Below are positions 10,974-24,886 of a DNA stretch of 64,000 nucleotides, piece by piece (the first letter of the stretch is position 1; every line of letters starts with the position of its first letter). The translations under genes and the position numbers were made by a program. The DNA is from Cervus elaphus. Taxonomy: Eukaryota; Chordata; Mammalia; Artiodactyla; Cervidae. Below the pieces are notes generated by a model. The model made no database searches. It was not told the DNA's origin and saw only the letters and a program-made list of their open reading frames with translations. The stretch lies in the NCBI RefSeq assembly GCF_910594005.1, contig NW_025316717.1:186001-250000 (forward strand). The letters run 5' to 3'.

Positions 10974-13696
10974 ACGAGGAGCAGAAAAGGGGGGAAAATC
11001 AGAGGAGGATCAACAGTATGCCACTACGAAGAGAAAGAGCAGTGTGAAAAACCCGAAGCGAAGAAACAGGGGAGAAGAATGCGAGGAGCAAGAAAAAAAA
11101 AGCAAAAGACAAAAATGAGGAGCAGACAAGGGGGGAAAATCAGAGGAGGATCAACAGTATGCCACGACGAGGAGCAAGAGCAGTGTGAAAAACCCGAGGC
11201 GAAGAATACGAGGAGCAAGAAAAAAAAGCAAAAGACATAAACGAGGAGCAGACAAAGGGGGAAAATCAGAGGAGAATCAACAGTATGAAACTACGAGGAG
11301 CAAGAGCAGTGTGAAAAACCCGAGGCGAACAAACAGGGGAGAAGAATAAGAGGAGCAAGAAAAAAAAAGCAAAATACAAAAACGAGGAGAACACAAGGGG
11401 CGAAAATCAGAGGAGGATCAAAAGTGTGGCACTACGTGGAGTAAGAGAAGTGTGAAAAACCCGAGGCGAAGAAACAGGGGAGAAGAGTACGAGGAGCAAG
11501 AAAAAAAAAGCAAAATACAAAAACGAGGAGAACACAAGGGGCGAAAATCAGAGGAGGATCAACAGTATGCCACTACGTGGAGTAAGAGAAGTGTGAAAAA
11601 CCCGAGGCGAAGAAACAGGGGAGAAGAATACGAGGAGCAAGAAAAAAAAAGCAAAATACAAAAACGAGGAGAACACAAGGGGCGAAAATCAGAGGAGGAT
11701 CAACAGTATGCCACTACGTGGAGTAAGAGAAGTGTGAAAAACCCGAGGCGAAGAAACAGGGGAGAAGAATACGAGAAGCAAGAAAAAAAAGCAAAATACA
11801 AAAACGAGGAGAACACAAGGGGCGAAAATCAGAGGAGGATCAACAGTATGCCACTACGTGGAGTAAGAGAAGTGTGAAAAACCCGAGGTGAAGAAACATG
11901 GGAGAAGAATACGAGGAGCAAGAAAAAAAAAGCAAAATACAAAAACGAGGAGAACACAAGGGGCGAAAATCAGAGGAGGATCAACAGTATGCCACTACGT
12001 GGAGTAAGAGAAGTGTGAAAAACCCGAGGCGAAGAAACAGGGGAGAAGAATACGAGGAGCAAGAAAAAAAAAGCAAAATACAAAAACGAGGAGAACACAA
12101 GGGGCGAAAATCAGAGGAGGATCAACAGTATGCCACTACGTGGAGTAAGAGAAGTGTGAAAAACCCGAGGTGAAGAAACAGGGGAGAAGAATACGAGGAG
12201 CAAGAAAAAAAAAGCAAAATACAAAAACGAGGAGAACACAAGGGGCGAAAATCAGAGGAGGATCAACAGTATGCCACTACGTGGAGTAAGAGAAGTGTGA
12301 AAAACCCGAGGTGAAGAAACAGGGGAGAAGAATACGAGGAGCTAGAAAAAAAAGCAAAATACAAAAACGAGGAGAACAAAAGGGGCGAAAATCAGAGGAG
12401 GATCAACAGTATGCCACTACGTGGAGTAAGAGAAGTGTGAAAAACCCGAGGCGAAGAAACAGGGGAGAAGAATATGAGGAGCAAGAAAAAAAAAGCAAAA
12501 TACAAAAACGAGGAGAACACAAGGGGCGAAAATCAGAGGAGGATCAACAGTATGCCACTACGTGGAGTAAGAGAAGTGTGAAAAACCGGAGGTGAAGAAA
12601 CAGGGGAGAAGAATACGAGGAGCAAGAAAAAAAAAGCAAAATACAAAAACGAGGAGAACACAAGCGCCGAAAATCAGAGGAGGATCAAAAGTGTGGCACT
12701 ACGTGGAGTAAGAGAAGTGTGAAAAACCCGAGGAGAAGAAACAGGGGAGAAGAATACGAGGAGCAAGAAAAAAAAAGCAAAATACAAAAACGAGGAGAAC
12801 ACAAGGGGCGAAAATCAGAGGAGGATCAACAGTATGCCACTACGTGGAGTAAGAGAAGTGTGAAAAACCCGAGGCAAAGAAACAGGGGAGAAGAATACGA
12901 GGAGCAAGAAAAAAAAAGCAAAATACAAAAACGAGGAGAACACAAGGGGCGAAAATCAGAGGAGGATCAACAGTATGCCACTACGTGGAGTAAGAGAAGT
13001 GTGAAAATGCTGATGCGAAGAAACAGGGGAGAAGAATAGGAGGAGCAAGAAAAAAAAAGCAAAATACAAAAACGAGGAGAACACAAGGGGCGAAAATCAG
13101 AGGAGGATCAACAGTATGCCACTACGTGGAGTGAGAGAAGTGTGAAAAACCCGAGGCGAAGAAACAGGGGAGAAGAATACGAGGAGCAAGAAAAAAAAAG
13201 CAAAATACAAAAACGAGTAGAACACAAGCGCCGAAAATCAGAGGAGGATCAAAAGTGTGGCACTACGTGCAGTAAGAGAAGTGTGAAAAAGCCGACGCGA
13301 AGAAACAGGGGAGAAGAATACGAGGAGCAAGAAAAAAAAAGCAAAATACAAAAACGAGGAGAACACAAGGGGCGAAAATCAGAGGAGGATCAACAGTATG
13401 CCACTACGTGGAGTAAGAGAAGTGTGAAAAACCCGAGGCGAAGAAACAGGGGAGAAGAATACGAGGAGCAAGAAAAAGAAAAGCAAAATACAAAAACGAG
13501 GAGAACACAAGGGGCGAAAATCAGAGGAGGATCAAAAGTGTGGCACTACGTGGAGTAAGAGAAGCGAGAAAAAGCCGAGGCGAAGAAACACGGGAGAAGA
13601 ATACGAGCAGCAAGAAAAAAAAAGCAAATTACAAAAACGAGGAGAACACAAGGGGCGAAAATCAGAGGAGGATCAACAGTATGCCACTACGAGGAG
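10974..13696. repeat. C2: 141-bp purine-rich satellite array, ~19 monomers
   Basis: Starts with the same transitional monomers, including the short 126-bp one, then regular 141-bp monomers. Markers shared with the fourth and fifth C arrays are GAGCTAG (near 12340, CAA changed to TAG on the plus frame) and GAAGAGTACGAGG near 11482. GAATAGGAGG near 13033 (TAC to TAG) is shared with the fourth array. TGA-bearing monomers (GAGGTGAAG) lie near 11887, 12169, 12310 and 12592. One-base changes in the A9 tract shift the plus frame, for example near 11787. The array ends in the diverged terminal monomers and runs into A at GAGGAG|CACGTG. Confidence 0.95.
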
Positions 13697-16600
13697 CACG
13701 TGTTGCCCAGGTGATGCCCACGTGATGCCCACGTGATTCCCACGTGTTGCCCACGTGATGCCCACGTGATTCTCACGTGTTGCCCACGTGATGCCCACGT
13801 GATTCCCACGTGATACCCACGTGATTACCACGTGTTGCCCACGTGATTCCCACGTGATGCGCACGTGATTCCCACGTGATTCCCACGTGATGACCACGTG
13901 ATTCCCACGTGTTTCCCACGTGTTACCCACGTGATTCACACCTGATTCTCACGTGACTCCCACGTGATTCCCACGTGATGCCCACGTGATTCCCACGTGA
14001 TGCCCACGTGATGCCCACGTGTTGCACACGTGACTCCCACGTGATTCTCTCGTGATTCCCACGTGATGCCCACGTGATTCCCACGTGACTCCCACGTGAT
14101 TCCCACGTGATGCCCACGTGATGCCCACGTGATTCCCACGTGATTCCCACGTGATTCCCACGTGATTCCCACGTGATTCCCACGTGATTCCCACGTATTG
14201 CCCACGTGTTGCCCACGTTACGTCCACGTGATTCCCGCGTGATTCCCACGTGTTGCCCACGTGATGCCCACGTGATTCCCACATGTTTCCCACGTGTTAC
14301 CCACGTGTTGCCCACGTGATGCCCACGTGATTCCCACGTGATTCCCACGTGTTGCCCACGTGATGCCCACGTGATTCCCACATGTTTCCCACGTGTTACC
14401 CACGTGATTCCCACGTGATTCCCACGTGACGCCCACGTGATTCCCACGTGATTCCCACGTGATACCCACGTGATTCCCACGTGGTGCCCACGTGATTCCC
14501 ACGTGATGCCCACGTGATACCCACGTTATTCCCACGTGATTCCCACGTGATGCCCACGTGATGCCCACGTGATGCCCACGAGTTGCCCACGTGATTCCCA
14601 CGTGATGCCCACGTATTCCCACGTGATTCCCACGTGATGCCCACTTGATTCCCACGTGATTCCCACGTGTTTCTCACGTGACTCCTACGTGATTACCACG
14701 TGACGCCCACGTGATTCCCACGTGACTCCCACGTGATTCCCACGTGACCCCCACGTGATGCCCACGTGTTGCCCACGTGATTCCCACGTGATTCCCACGT
14801 GATTCCCACGTGATGCCCACATGATTCCCACGTGACTCCAACGTGATTCCCACGTGATGCCACGTGATTCCCACGTGATGCCCACGTGATTCCCACGTGT
14901 TGCCCACGTGTTGCCCACGTGATTCCCACGTGATTCCCACGTGATTCCCAGGTGTTGCCCAAGTGATTCCCACGTGATTCCCACGTGTTGCCCACGTGAT
15001 TCCCACGTGATGCCCACGTGATGCCCAAGTGATGTCCACGTGATTCCCACGTGATGCCCACGTGATTCCCACGTGATACCCACGTGATTCCCACGTGTTG
15101 CCCACGTGATTCCCACGTGATGCCCACGTGATACCCACGTTATTCCCACGTGATTCCCACGTGATTCCCACGTGATGCCCAAGTGACGCCCACGTGATTC
15201 CCACGTGATGCCCACGTGATTCCCACGTGATTCCCACGTGTTGCCCACGTGATTCCCACGTGACTCCCACGTGATTCCCACGTGATGCCCACGTGATTCC
15301 CACGTGACTCCCACGTGATTCCCACGTGATGCCCACGTGATGCCCACGTGTTGCCCACGTGATTCCCACGTGATTCCCACGTGATTTCCACGTGTTGCAC
15401 ACGTGATGCCCACTTGATGCGCACGTGATTCCCACGTGATGCCCACGTGATTCCCTCGTGATGCCCACGTGATACCCACGTGATGCCCACGTGATGCCCA
15501 CGTGATTCCCACGTGATACCCACGTGATGCCCACGTGATGCCCACGTGTTGCCCACGTGATTCCCACGTGATTCCCGCGTGATTCCCACGTGTTGCACAC
15601 GTGTTGCCCTCGTGATCCCCACGTGATTCCCACGTGATACCCACGTGATTCCCACGTGTTGCCCACGTGATTCCCACGTGATGCCCACGTGATACCCACG
15701 TGATTCCCACGTGATTCCCACGTGATGCCCACGTGATTCCCACGTGTTTCCCACGTGTTGCCCACGTGATTCCCACCTGATTCTCACGTGACTCCCACGT
15801 GATTCCCACGTGATGCCCACGTGATTCCCACGTGATGCCCACGTGATGCCCACGTGTTGCATACGTGACTCCCACGTGATTCTCTTGTGATTCCCACGTG
15901 ATGCCCACGTGATTCCCACGTGTTGCCCACGTGATGGCCACGTGTTGCCCACGTGATTCCCACGTGATGCCCACGTGATTCCCACGTGATTACCACGTGA
16001 CGCCCACGTGATTCCCACCTGATTCTCACGTGACTCCCACGTGATTCCCACGTGATGCCCACGTGATGCCCACGTGTTGCACACGTGACTCCCACGTGAT
16101 TCTCTCGTGATTCCCACGTGATGCCCACGTGATTCCCACGTGACTCCCACGTGATTCCCACGTGATGCCCACGTGATGCCCACGTGTTGCCCACGTGATT
16201 CCCACGTGATGCCCACGTGATGCCCACGTGATTCCCACGGTTGCCCACGTGATGCCCACGTGATGCCCACGTGATTCCCACGTGTTGCCAACCTGATGCC
16301 CACGTGATTCCCACGTGATGCCCACGTGATTCCCACGTGTTTCCCACGTGATGCCCACTTGATTCCTACGTGATTCCCACGTGATTCACACGTGATGCCC
16401 ACGTGATTCCCCCGTGATACCCACGTGATTCCCACGTGTTGCCCACGTGATTCCCACGTGATGCCCACGTGATACCCACGTGATTCCCACGTGATTCCCA
16501 CGTGATTCCCACGTGTTTCCCACGTGTTGCCCACGTGATTCCCACCTGATTCTCACGTGACTCCCACGTGATTCCCACGTGAGGCCCACGTGATGCCCAC

Positions 16601-17056
16601 GTGTTGCACACGTGACTCCCACGTGATTCTATCGTGATTCCCACGTGATGCCCACGTGATTCCCACGTGACTCCCACGTGATTCCCACGTGATGCCCACG
16701 TGATGCCCACGTGATTCCCACGTGATTCCCACGTGTTGCCCACGTGTTGCCCACGTGATGTCCACGTGATTCCCGAGTGATTCCCACGTGATTCCCACGT
16801 AATACCCACGTGATGCCCACGTGATGCCCACGTGATTCCCACGTGTTGCCCACGTGATGCCCACTTGATTCCCACGTGATTCCCACGCGTTGCCCACGTG
16901 ATACCCACGTGATTCCCACGTGATTCCCACGTGATCCCCACGTGTTGCCCAGGTGATCCCCACGTGATTCCCACGTGATGCCCACGTGATACCCACGTGA
17001 TTCCCACGTGATGCCCACGTGATTCCCACGTGATGCTCAAGTGATACCCACGGGAT
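13697..17056. repeat. A3: 11-bp CACGTG minisatellite block, 3.4 kb (shortest complete)
   Basis: About 305 monomers. The first CACCTGATTCTCACG landmark lies 242 bp in (13939), one 11-mer less than in A2, A4 and A5. Further copies lie near 15776, 16018 and 16553. The last 674 bp (from GATTCACAC at 16383) are the conserved A end. Relative to A2, A4 and A5 this block lacks the roughly 800-bp landmark-to-landmark section near the start, which accounts for part of its shorter length. Phase-breaking monomers include CACGTTATTCCC near 14524 and CACGGTTGCCC near 16237. Confidence 0.96.
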
Positions 17057-17956
17057 CATAGGAGCATCAAAAGTGTGAAAATACGAGGAGCAAGTAAAGT
17101 GTGAAAAATCCCAGGAGTAGAAAAATGGGAGAAAAATACGAGGAGCAAAAAAGAAACCAAAACAAAAATACGAGGAGCAGAAAAGGGGGGAAAATAAGAG
17201 GAGTATCAAAAGTGTGACAATACGAGGAGCAAGAAAAGTGTGAAAAAACCCAGGAGGAGAAATAGGGGAGAAAAATATGAGGAGCAAAAAAAAAAAAACA
17301 GAAATATACGAGAAGAAGAAAAGTGGGGAAAATGAGTGGAGCCTCAAAAGTGTGAAAACACGAGGAGAAAGAAAATTGTGAAAAACACGAGGAGCAAGAA
17401 AAGGGAAGAAATATACGAGGAGCAAAAGAAAAAAAACAAAAACAAAAACTACGAGGAGCAGAAAAGTGTGAAAAATAAGAGGAGCATCAAAAGTGTGAAA
17501 ATACGAGGAGCAAGAAAACTGTGAAAAACACGAGGAGCAAGAAAAGGGAAGAAACATATGAGGAGCAAAAAAAAAAAAAAAACAGAAAAATACGAGGAGC
17601 AGAAAAGTGTGAAAAATAAAGGAGCATCAAAAGTGTGAAAATACGAGGAGCAAGAAAAGTGTGAAAAACCCGAGGTGAAGAAAAAGGCGAGAAGAATACG
17701 AGGAGCAAAAAAACTAAAAACAGAGAAATACGAGGAGCAGAAAAGGGTGAAAAATAAGGGGAGCATCAAAAGTGTGCAAATACGAGGAGCAATAAATGTA
17801 TGAAAAATCCCAGGAGCAGGAAAAGGGGAGAAAAATACGAGGAACAACAAAAAAAAAAACAGAAAAATACGACGAGCAAGAAAAGTTTGAAAAACACGAG
17901 AAGAAAAAGGGGAGAAAAATACAAGGAGTAAAAAAAAAAAAAAAAAAAAAGAAAAA
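17057..17956. repeat. B3: diverged ~140-bp satellite monomers, 900 bp
   Basis: Same arrangement as the other B segments. It shares the CTAAAAACAGAG variant (near 17713) only with B1. Private differences are loss of two bases in AAAAATACGAGG near 17165, where other units read AAAATATACGAGG, and AAAACTACGAGG near 17446 in place of AAAAATACGAGG. Confidence 0.92.
17930..17950 (+). repeat. Poly-A run (21 A) at end of B3
   Basis: Run of 21 A after GGAGT, at the conserved position. Confidence 0.9.
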
Positions 17957-19836
17957 TACGAGGAGCAGACAAGGGGGGAAAATCAGAGGAGGATCAACAG
18001 TATGCCACTACGAAGAGAAAGAGCAGTGTGAAAAACCCGAAGCGAAGAAACAGGGGAGAAGAATGCGAGGAGCAAGAAAAAAAAAGCAAAAGACAAAAAT
18101 GAGGAGCAGACAAGGGGGGAAAATCAGAGGAGGATCAACAGTATGCCACGACGAGGAGCAAGAGCAGTGTGAAAAACCCGAGGCGAAGAATACGAGGAGC
18201 AAGAAAAAAAAGCAAAAGACATAAACGAGGAGCAGACAAAGGGGGAAAATCAGAGGAGGATCAACAGTATGAAACTACGAGGAGCAAGAGCAGTGTGAAA
18301 AACCCGAGGCGAACAAACAGGGGAGAAGAATAAGAGGAGCAAGAAAAAAAAAGCAAAATACAAAAACGAGGAGAACACAAGGGGCGAAAATCAGAGGAGG
18401 ATCAAAAGTGTGGCACTACGTGGAGTAAGAGAAGTGTGAAAAACCCGAGGCGAAGAAACAGGGGAGAAGAATACGAGGAGCAAGAAAAAAAAAGCAAAAT
18501 ACAAAAACGAGGAGAACACAAGGGGCGAAAATCAGAGGAGGATCAACAGTATGCCACTACGTGGAGTAAGAGAAGTGTGAAAAACCCGAGGCAAAGAAAC
18601 AGGGGAGAAGAATACGAGGAGCAAGAAAAAAAAAGCAAAATACAAAAACGAGGAGAACACAAGGGGCGAAAATCAGAGGAGGATCAACAGTATGCCACTA
18701 CGTGGAGTAAGAGAAGTGTGAAAAACCCGAGGCGAAGAAACAGGGGAGAAGAATACGAGAAGCAAGAAAAAAAAAGCAAAATACAAAAACGAGGAGAACA
18801 CAAGGGGCGAAAATCAGAGGAGGATCAACAGTATGCCACTACGTGGAGTGAGAGAAGTGTGAAAAACCCGAGGCGAAGAAACAGGGGAGAAGAATACGAG
18901 GAGCAAGAAAAAAAAAGCAAAATACAAAAACGAGGAGAACACAAGGGGCGAAAATCAGAGGAGGATCAAAAGTCTGGCACTACGTGGAGTAAGAGAAGTG
19001 TGAAACACCCGAGGCGAAGAAACAGGGGAGAAGAATACGAGGAGCAAGAAAAAAAAAGCAAAATACAAAAACGAGGAGAACACAAGGGGCGAAAATCAGA
19101 GGAGGGTCAACAGTATGCCACTACGTGGAGTAAGAGAAGTGTGAAAAACCCGAGGTGAAGAAACAGGGGAGAAGAATACGAGGAGCAAGAAAAAAAAAGC
19201 AAAATACAAAAACGAGGAGAACACAAGGGGCGAAAATCAGAGGAGGATCAACAGTATGCCACTACGTGGAGTAAGAGAAGTGTGAAAAACCCGAGGCGAA
19301 GAAACAGGGGAGAAGAATACGAGGAGCAAGAAAAAAAAAGCAAAATACAAAAACGAGTAGAACACAAGCGCCGAAAATCAGAGGAGGATCAAAAGTGTGG
19401 CACTACGTGCAGTAAGAGAAGTGTGAAAAACCCGAGGCGAAGAAACAGGGGAGAAGAATACGAGGAGCAAGAAAAAAAAAGCAAAATACAAAAATGAGGA
19501 GAACACAAGGGGCGAAAATCAGAGGAGGATCAACAGTATGCCACTACGTGGAGTAAGAGAAGTGTGAAAAACCCGAGGCGAAGAAACAGGGGAGAAGAAT
19601 TCGAGGAGCAAGAAAAAGAAAAGCAAAATACAAAAACGAGGAGAACACAAGGGGCGAAAATCAGAGGAGGATCAAAAGTGTGGCACTACGTGGAGTAAGA
19701 GAAGCGAGAAAAAGCCGAGGCGAAGAAACACGGGAGAAGAATACGAGCAGCAAGAAAAAAAAAGCAAATTACAAAAACGAGGAGAACACAAGGGGCGAAA
19801 ATCAGAGGAGGATCAACAGTATGCCACTACGAGAAG
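17957..19836. repeat. C3: 141-bp purine-rich satellite array, ~13 monomers (shortest)
   Basis: Transitional monomers followed by regular 141-bp monomers. It carries AAGTCTGGCAC (near 18970) with GAAACACCCGAGG (near 19003), a pair found otherwise only in C1, and ends with GAGAAG|CACGTG, again as in C1. Other variants are AAAATGAGGAG (ACGAGGAG with CpG changed to TpG) near 19493 and GAATTCGAGG near 19598. Plus-strand frames break at these and at TGA monomers. Confidence 0.95.
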
Positions 19837-22800
19837 CACGTGTTGCCCAGGTGATGCCCACGTGATGCCCACGTGATTCCCACGTGTTGCCCACGTGATG
19901 CCCACGTGATTCTCACGTGTTGCCCACGTGATGCCCACGTGATTCCCACGTGATACCCACGTGATTACCACGTGTTGCCCACGTGATTCCCACGTGATGC
20001 GCACGTGATACCCACGTGATTCCCACGTGATTCCCACGTGATGACCACGTGATTCCCACGTGTTTCCCACGTGTTACCCACGTGATTCACACCTGATTCT
20101 CACGTGACTCCCACGTGATTCCCACGTGATGCCCACGTGATTCCCACGTGATGCCCACGTGATGCCCACGTGTTGCACACGTGACTCCCACGTGATTCTC
20201 TCGTGATTCCCACGTGATGCCCACGTGATTCCCACGTGACTCCCACGTGATTCCCACGTGATGCCCACGTGATGCCCACGTGATTCCCACGTGATTCCCA
20301 CGTGATTCCCACGTGATTCCCACGTGATTCCCACGTGATTTCCACGTATTGCACACGTGATGCCCACTTGATGCCCACGTGATTCCCACGTGTTGCCCAC
20401 GTGATCCCCACGTGATTCCCACGTGATACCCAAGTGACTCCCACGTGTTGCCCACGTGATTCCCACGTGATGCCCACGTGATACCCACGTGATTCCCACG
20501 TGATTCCCACGTGATGCCCACGTGATTCCCACGTGTTTCCCACGTGTTTCCCACGTGATTCCCACGTGATTCCCACGTGATTCCCACGTGATTCCCACGT
20601 GATTCCCACGTGTTGCCCACGTGATGCCCACGTGATTCCCACGTGATTCCCACGTGATGCCCACGTGATTCCCACGTGATTCCCACGTGTTGCACACGTG
20701 ATGCACACTTGATGCCCACGTGATTCCCACGTAATGCCCACGTGATTCCCTCGTGATGCCCACGTGATTCCCACGTGATCCCCACGTGTTGCCCAGGTGA
20801 TCCCCACGTGATTCCCACGTGATGCCCACGTGATACATACGTGATTCCCACGTGATGCCCACGTGATTCCCATGTGTTTCCCACATGTTGCCCACGTGAT
20901 TCCCACCTGATTCTCACGTGACTCCCACGTGATTCCCACGTGATGCCCACGTGATTCCCACGTGATGCCCACGTGATGCGCACGTGTTGCACACGTGATT
21001 CCCACGTGATGCTCTCGTGATTCCCACGTGATGCCCACGTGATTCCCACGTGACTCCCACGTGATGCCCACGTGATGCCCACGTGTTGCCCACGTGATGC
21101 CCACGTGATGCCCACGTGATTCCCACGTGATTCCCACGTGTTGCCCACGTGATGCCCACGTGATGCCCACGTGATACCCACGTGTTGCCAACGTGATGCC
21201 GACGTGATTCCCACGTGATGCCCACGTGATTACCACGTGATTCCCACGTGATGCCCACTTGATTCCCACGTGATTCCCACGTGATGCCCACGTGATTCCC
21301 ACGTGATTCCCACGTGTTGCCCACGTGTTCCCCACGTGATTCCCACGTGATTCCCACGTGATGCCCACGTGATTCCCACGTGATTCCCACGTGTTGCCCA
21401 CGTGATTCCCACGTGATTCTCACGTGATTCCCACGTGATGCCCACGTGATGGCCACGTGTTGCCCACGTGATTCCCACGTGATGCCCACGTGATTCCCAC
21501 GTGTTGCCCACGTGATTCCCACGTGATGCCCACGTGATTCCCACGTTGCCCACGTGATGCCCACGTGATTCCCACGTGTTGCCAACGTGATGCCCACGTG
21601 ATTCCCAAGTGATTCCCACGTGTTTCCCACGTGATTCCCACGTGATGCCCACTTGATTCCCACGTGATTCCCACGTGATTCCCACGTGTTGCCCACGTGT
21701 TGCCCACGTGATTCCCACGTGATTCCAGGTGTTGCCCACGTGATTCCCACGTGATTCCCACGTGTTGCCCACGTGATTCCCACGTGATTCCCACGTGAGT
21801 CCCATGTGATTCCCACGTGTTGCACACGTGATGCCCAGTTGATGCCCACGTGATTCCCACGTGATGCCCACGTGATTCCCTCGTGATGCCCTCGTGATTC
21901 CCACGTGATCCCCACGTGTTGCCCAGGTGATCCCCACGTGATTCCCACGTGATGCCCACGTGATACATACGTGATTCCCACGTGATGTCCACGTGATACC
22001 CACGTGATTCCCACGTGATTCCCACGTGATTCCCACGTGATTCCCAGGTGTTGCCCACGTGTTGCCCACGTTACGTCCACGTGATTCCCGCGTGATTCCC
22101 ACGTGATTCCCACGTGATACCCACGTGATGCCCACGTCATTCCCACGTGTTGCTCACGTGATGCCCACGTGATTCCCACGTGATTCCCACGTGTTGCCCA
22201 CGTGATGCCCACGTGATTCCCACATGTTTCCCACGTGTTACCCACGTGATTCCCACGTGATTCCCACGTGATACCCACGTGATTCCCACGTGGTGCCCAC
22301 GTGATTCCCACGTGATGCCCACGTGATACCCACGTGATTCCCACGTGATTCCCACGTGATGCCCACGTGATGCCCACGTGATGCCCACGAGTTGCCCACG
22401 TGATTCCCACGTGATGCCCACGTATTCCCACGTGATTCCCACGTGATGCCCACTTGATTCCCACGTGATTCCCACGTGATTCTCACGTGACTCCTACGTG
22501 ATTACCACGTGACGCCCACGTGATTCCCACGTGACTCCCACGTGATTCCCACGTGACCCCCACGTGATGCCCACGTGTTGCCCACGTGATTCCCACGTGA
22601 TTCCCACGTGATTCCCACGTGATGCCCACATGATTCCCACGTGACTCCAACGTGATTCCCACGTGATGCCACGTGATTCCCACGTGATGCCCACGTGATT
22701 CCCACGTGTTGCCCACGTGTTGCCCACGTGATTCCCACGTGATTCCCACGTGATTCCCAGGTGTTGCCCACGTGATTCCCACGTGATTCCCACGTGTTGC

Positions 22801-24886
22801 CCACGTGATTCCCACGTGATGCCCACGTGATGCCCAAGTGATGCCCACGTGATTCCCACGTGATGCCCACGTGATTCCCACGTGATACCCACGTGATTCC
22901 CACGTGTTGCCCACGTGATTCCCACGTGATGCCCACGTGATACCCACGTTATTCCCACGTGATTCCCACGTGATTCCCACGTGATGGCCACGTGACGCCC
23001 ACGTGATTCCCACGTGATGCCCACGTGATTCCCACGTGATTCCCACGTGTTGCCCACGTGATTCCCACGTGACTCCCACGTGATTCCCACGTGATGCCCA
23101 CGTGACTCCCACGTGATTCCCACGTGATGCCCACGTGATTCCCACGTGACTCCCACGTGATTCCCACGTGATGCCCACGTGATGCCCACGTGATTCCCAC
23201 GTGATACCCACGTGATGCCCACGTGATGCCCACGTGTTGCCCACGTGATTCCCACGTGATTCCCACGTGATTCCCACGTGTTGCACACGTGTTGCCCTCG
23301 TGATCCCCACGTGTTTCCCACGTGATACCCACGTGATTCCCACGTGTTGCCCACGTGATTCCCACGTGATGCCCACGTGATACCCACGTGATTCCCACGT
23401 GATTCCCACGTGATGCCCACGTGATTCCCACGTGTTTCCCACGTGTTGCCCACGTGATTCCCACCTGATTCTCACGTGACTCCCACGTGATTCCCACGTG
23501 ATGCCCACGTGATTCCCACGTGATGCCCACGTGATGCCCACGTGTTGCACACGTGACTCCCACGTGATTCTCTTGTGATTCCCACGTGATGCCCACGTGA
23601 TTCCCACGTGTTGCCCACGTGATTCCCACGTGATGCCCACGTGATGGCCACGTGTTGCCCAAGTGATTCCCACGTGATGCCCACGTGATTCCCACGTGAT
23701 TACCACGTGACGCCCACGTGATTCCCACCTGATTCTCACGTGACTCCCACGTGATTCCCACGTGATTCCCACGTGATGCCCACGTGATTCCCACGTGTTT
23801 CCCACGTGTTGCCCACGTGATTCCCACCTGATTCTCACGTGACTCCCACGTGATTCCCACGTGATGCCCACGTGATTCCCACGTGATGCCCACGTGATGC
23901 CCACGTGTTGCACACGTGACTCCCACGTGATTCTCTCGTGATTCCCACGTGATGCCCACGTGATTCCCACGTGACTCCCACGTGATTTCCACGTATGCCC
24001 ACGTGATGCCCACGTGTTGCCCACGTGATTCCCACGTGACGCCCACGTGATGCCCACGTGATTCCCACGTTTCCCCACGTGATGCCCACGTGATGCCCAC
24101 GTGATTCCCACGTGGTGCCAACCTGATACCCACGTGATTCCCACGTGTTGCCCACGTGATTCCCACGTGTTTCCCACGTGATGCCCACTTGATTCCTACG
24201 TGATTCCCACGTGATTCACACGTGATGCCCACGTGATTCCCCCGTGATACCCACGTGATTCCCACGTGTTGCCCACGTGATTCCCATGTGATGCCCACGT
24301 GATACCCACGTGATTCCCACGTGATTCCCACGTGATTCCCACGTGTTTCCCACGTGTTGCCCACGTGATTCCCACCTGATTCTCACGTGACTCCCACGTG
24401 ATTCCCAAGTGAGGCCCACGTGATGCCCACGTGTTGCACACGTGACTCCCACGTGATTCTCTCGTGATTCCCACGTGATGCCCACGTGATTCCCACGTGA
24501 CTCCCACGTGATTCCCACGTGATGCCCACGTGATGCCCACGTGATTCCCACGTGATTCCCACGTGTTGCCCACGTGTTGCCCACGTGATGTCCACGTGAT
24601 TCCCGAGTGATTCCCACGTGATTCCCACGTAATACCCACGTGATGCCCACGTGATGCCCACGTGATTCCCACGTGTTGCCCACGTGATGCCCACGTGATT
24701 CCCACGTGATTCCCACGCGTTGCCCACGTGATACCCACGTGATTCCCACGTGATTCCCACGTGATCCCCACGTGTTGCCCAGGTGATCCCCACGTGATTC
24801 CCACGTGATGCCCACGTGATACCCACGTGATTCCCACGTGATGCCCACGTGATTCCCACGTGATGCTCAAGTGATACCCACGGGAT
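19837..24886. repeat. A4: 11-bp CACGTG minisatellite block, 5.05 kb
   Basis: About 459 monomers. The first landmark CACCTGATTCTCACG is 253 bp in (20090), the next 814 bp later (20904, 74 x 11), with more near 23464, 23728, 23828 and 24375. The 100-bp gap between 23728 and 23828 is a short landmark spacing I noticed only here. One copy of the TACGTCCACG marker is present near 22073. The conserved 674-bp end starts at 24213. Phase-breaking monomers include CACGTTGCCC near 21544 and CACGTTTCCCC near 24068. Confidence 0.96.

Larger units (their letters stand above)
4254..13696. repeat. Complete composite A-B-C unit, 9443 bp
   Basis: One complete unit from C/A junction to the next C/A junction: A 5817 bp, B 903 bp, C 2723 bp. 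All units point the same way. Confidence 0.93.
13697..19836. repeat. Complete composite A-B-C unit, 6140 bp
   Basis: A 3360 bp, B 900 bp, C 1880 bp. It is the shortest unit, with both variable blocks contracted and B unchanged. Confidence 0.93.
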
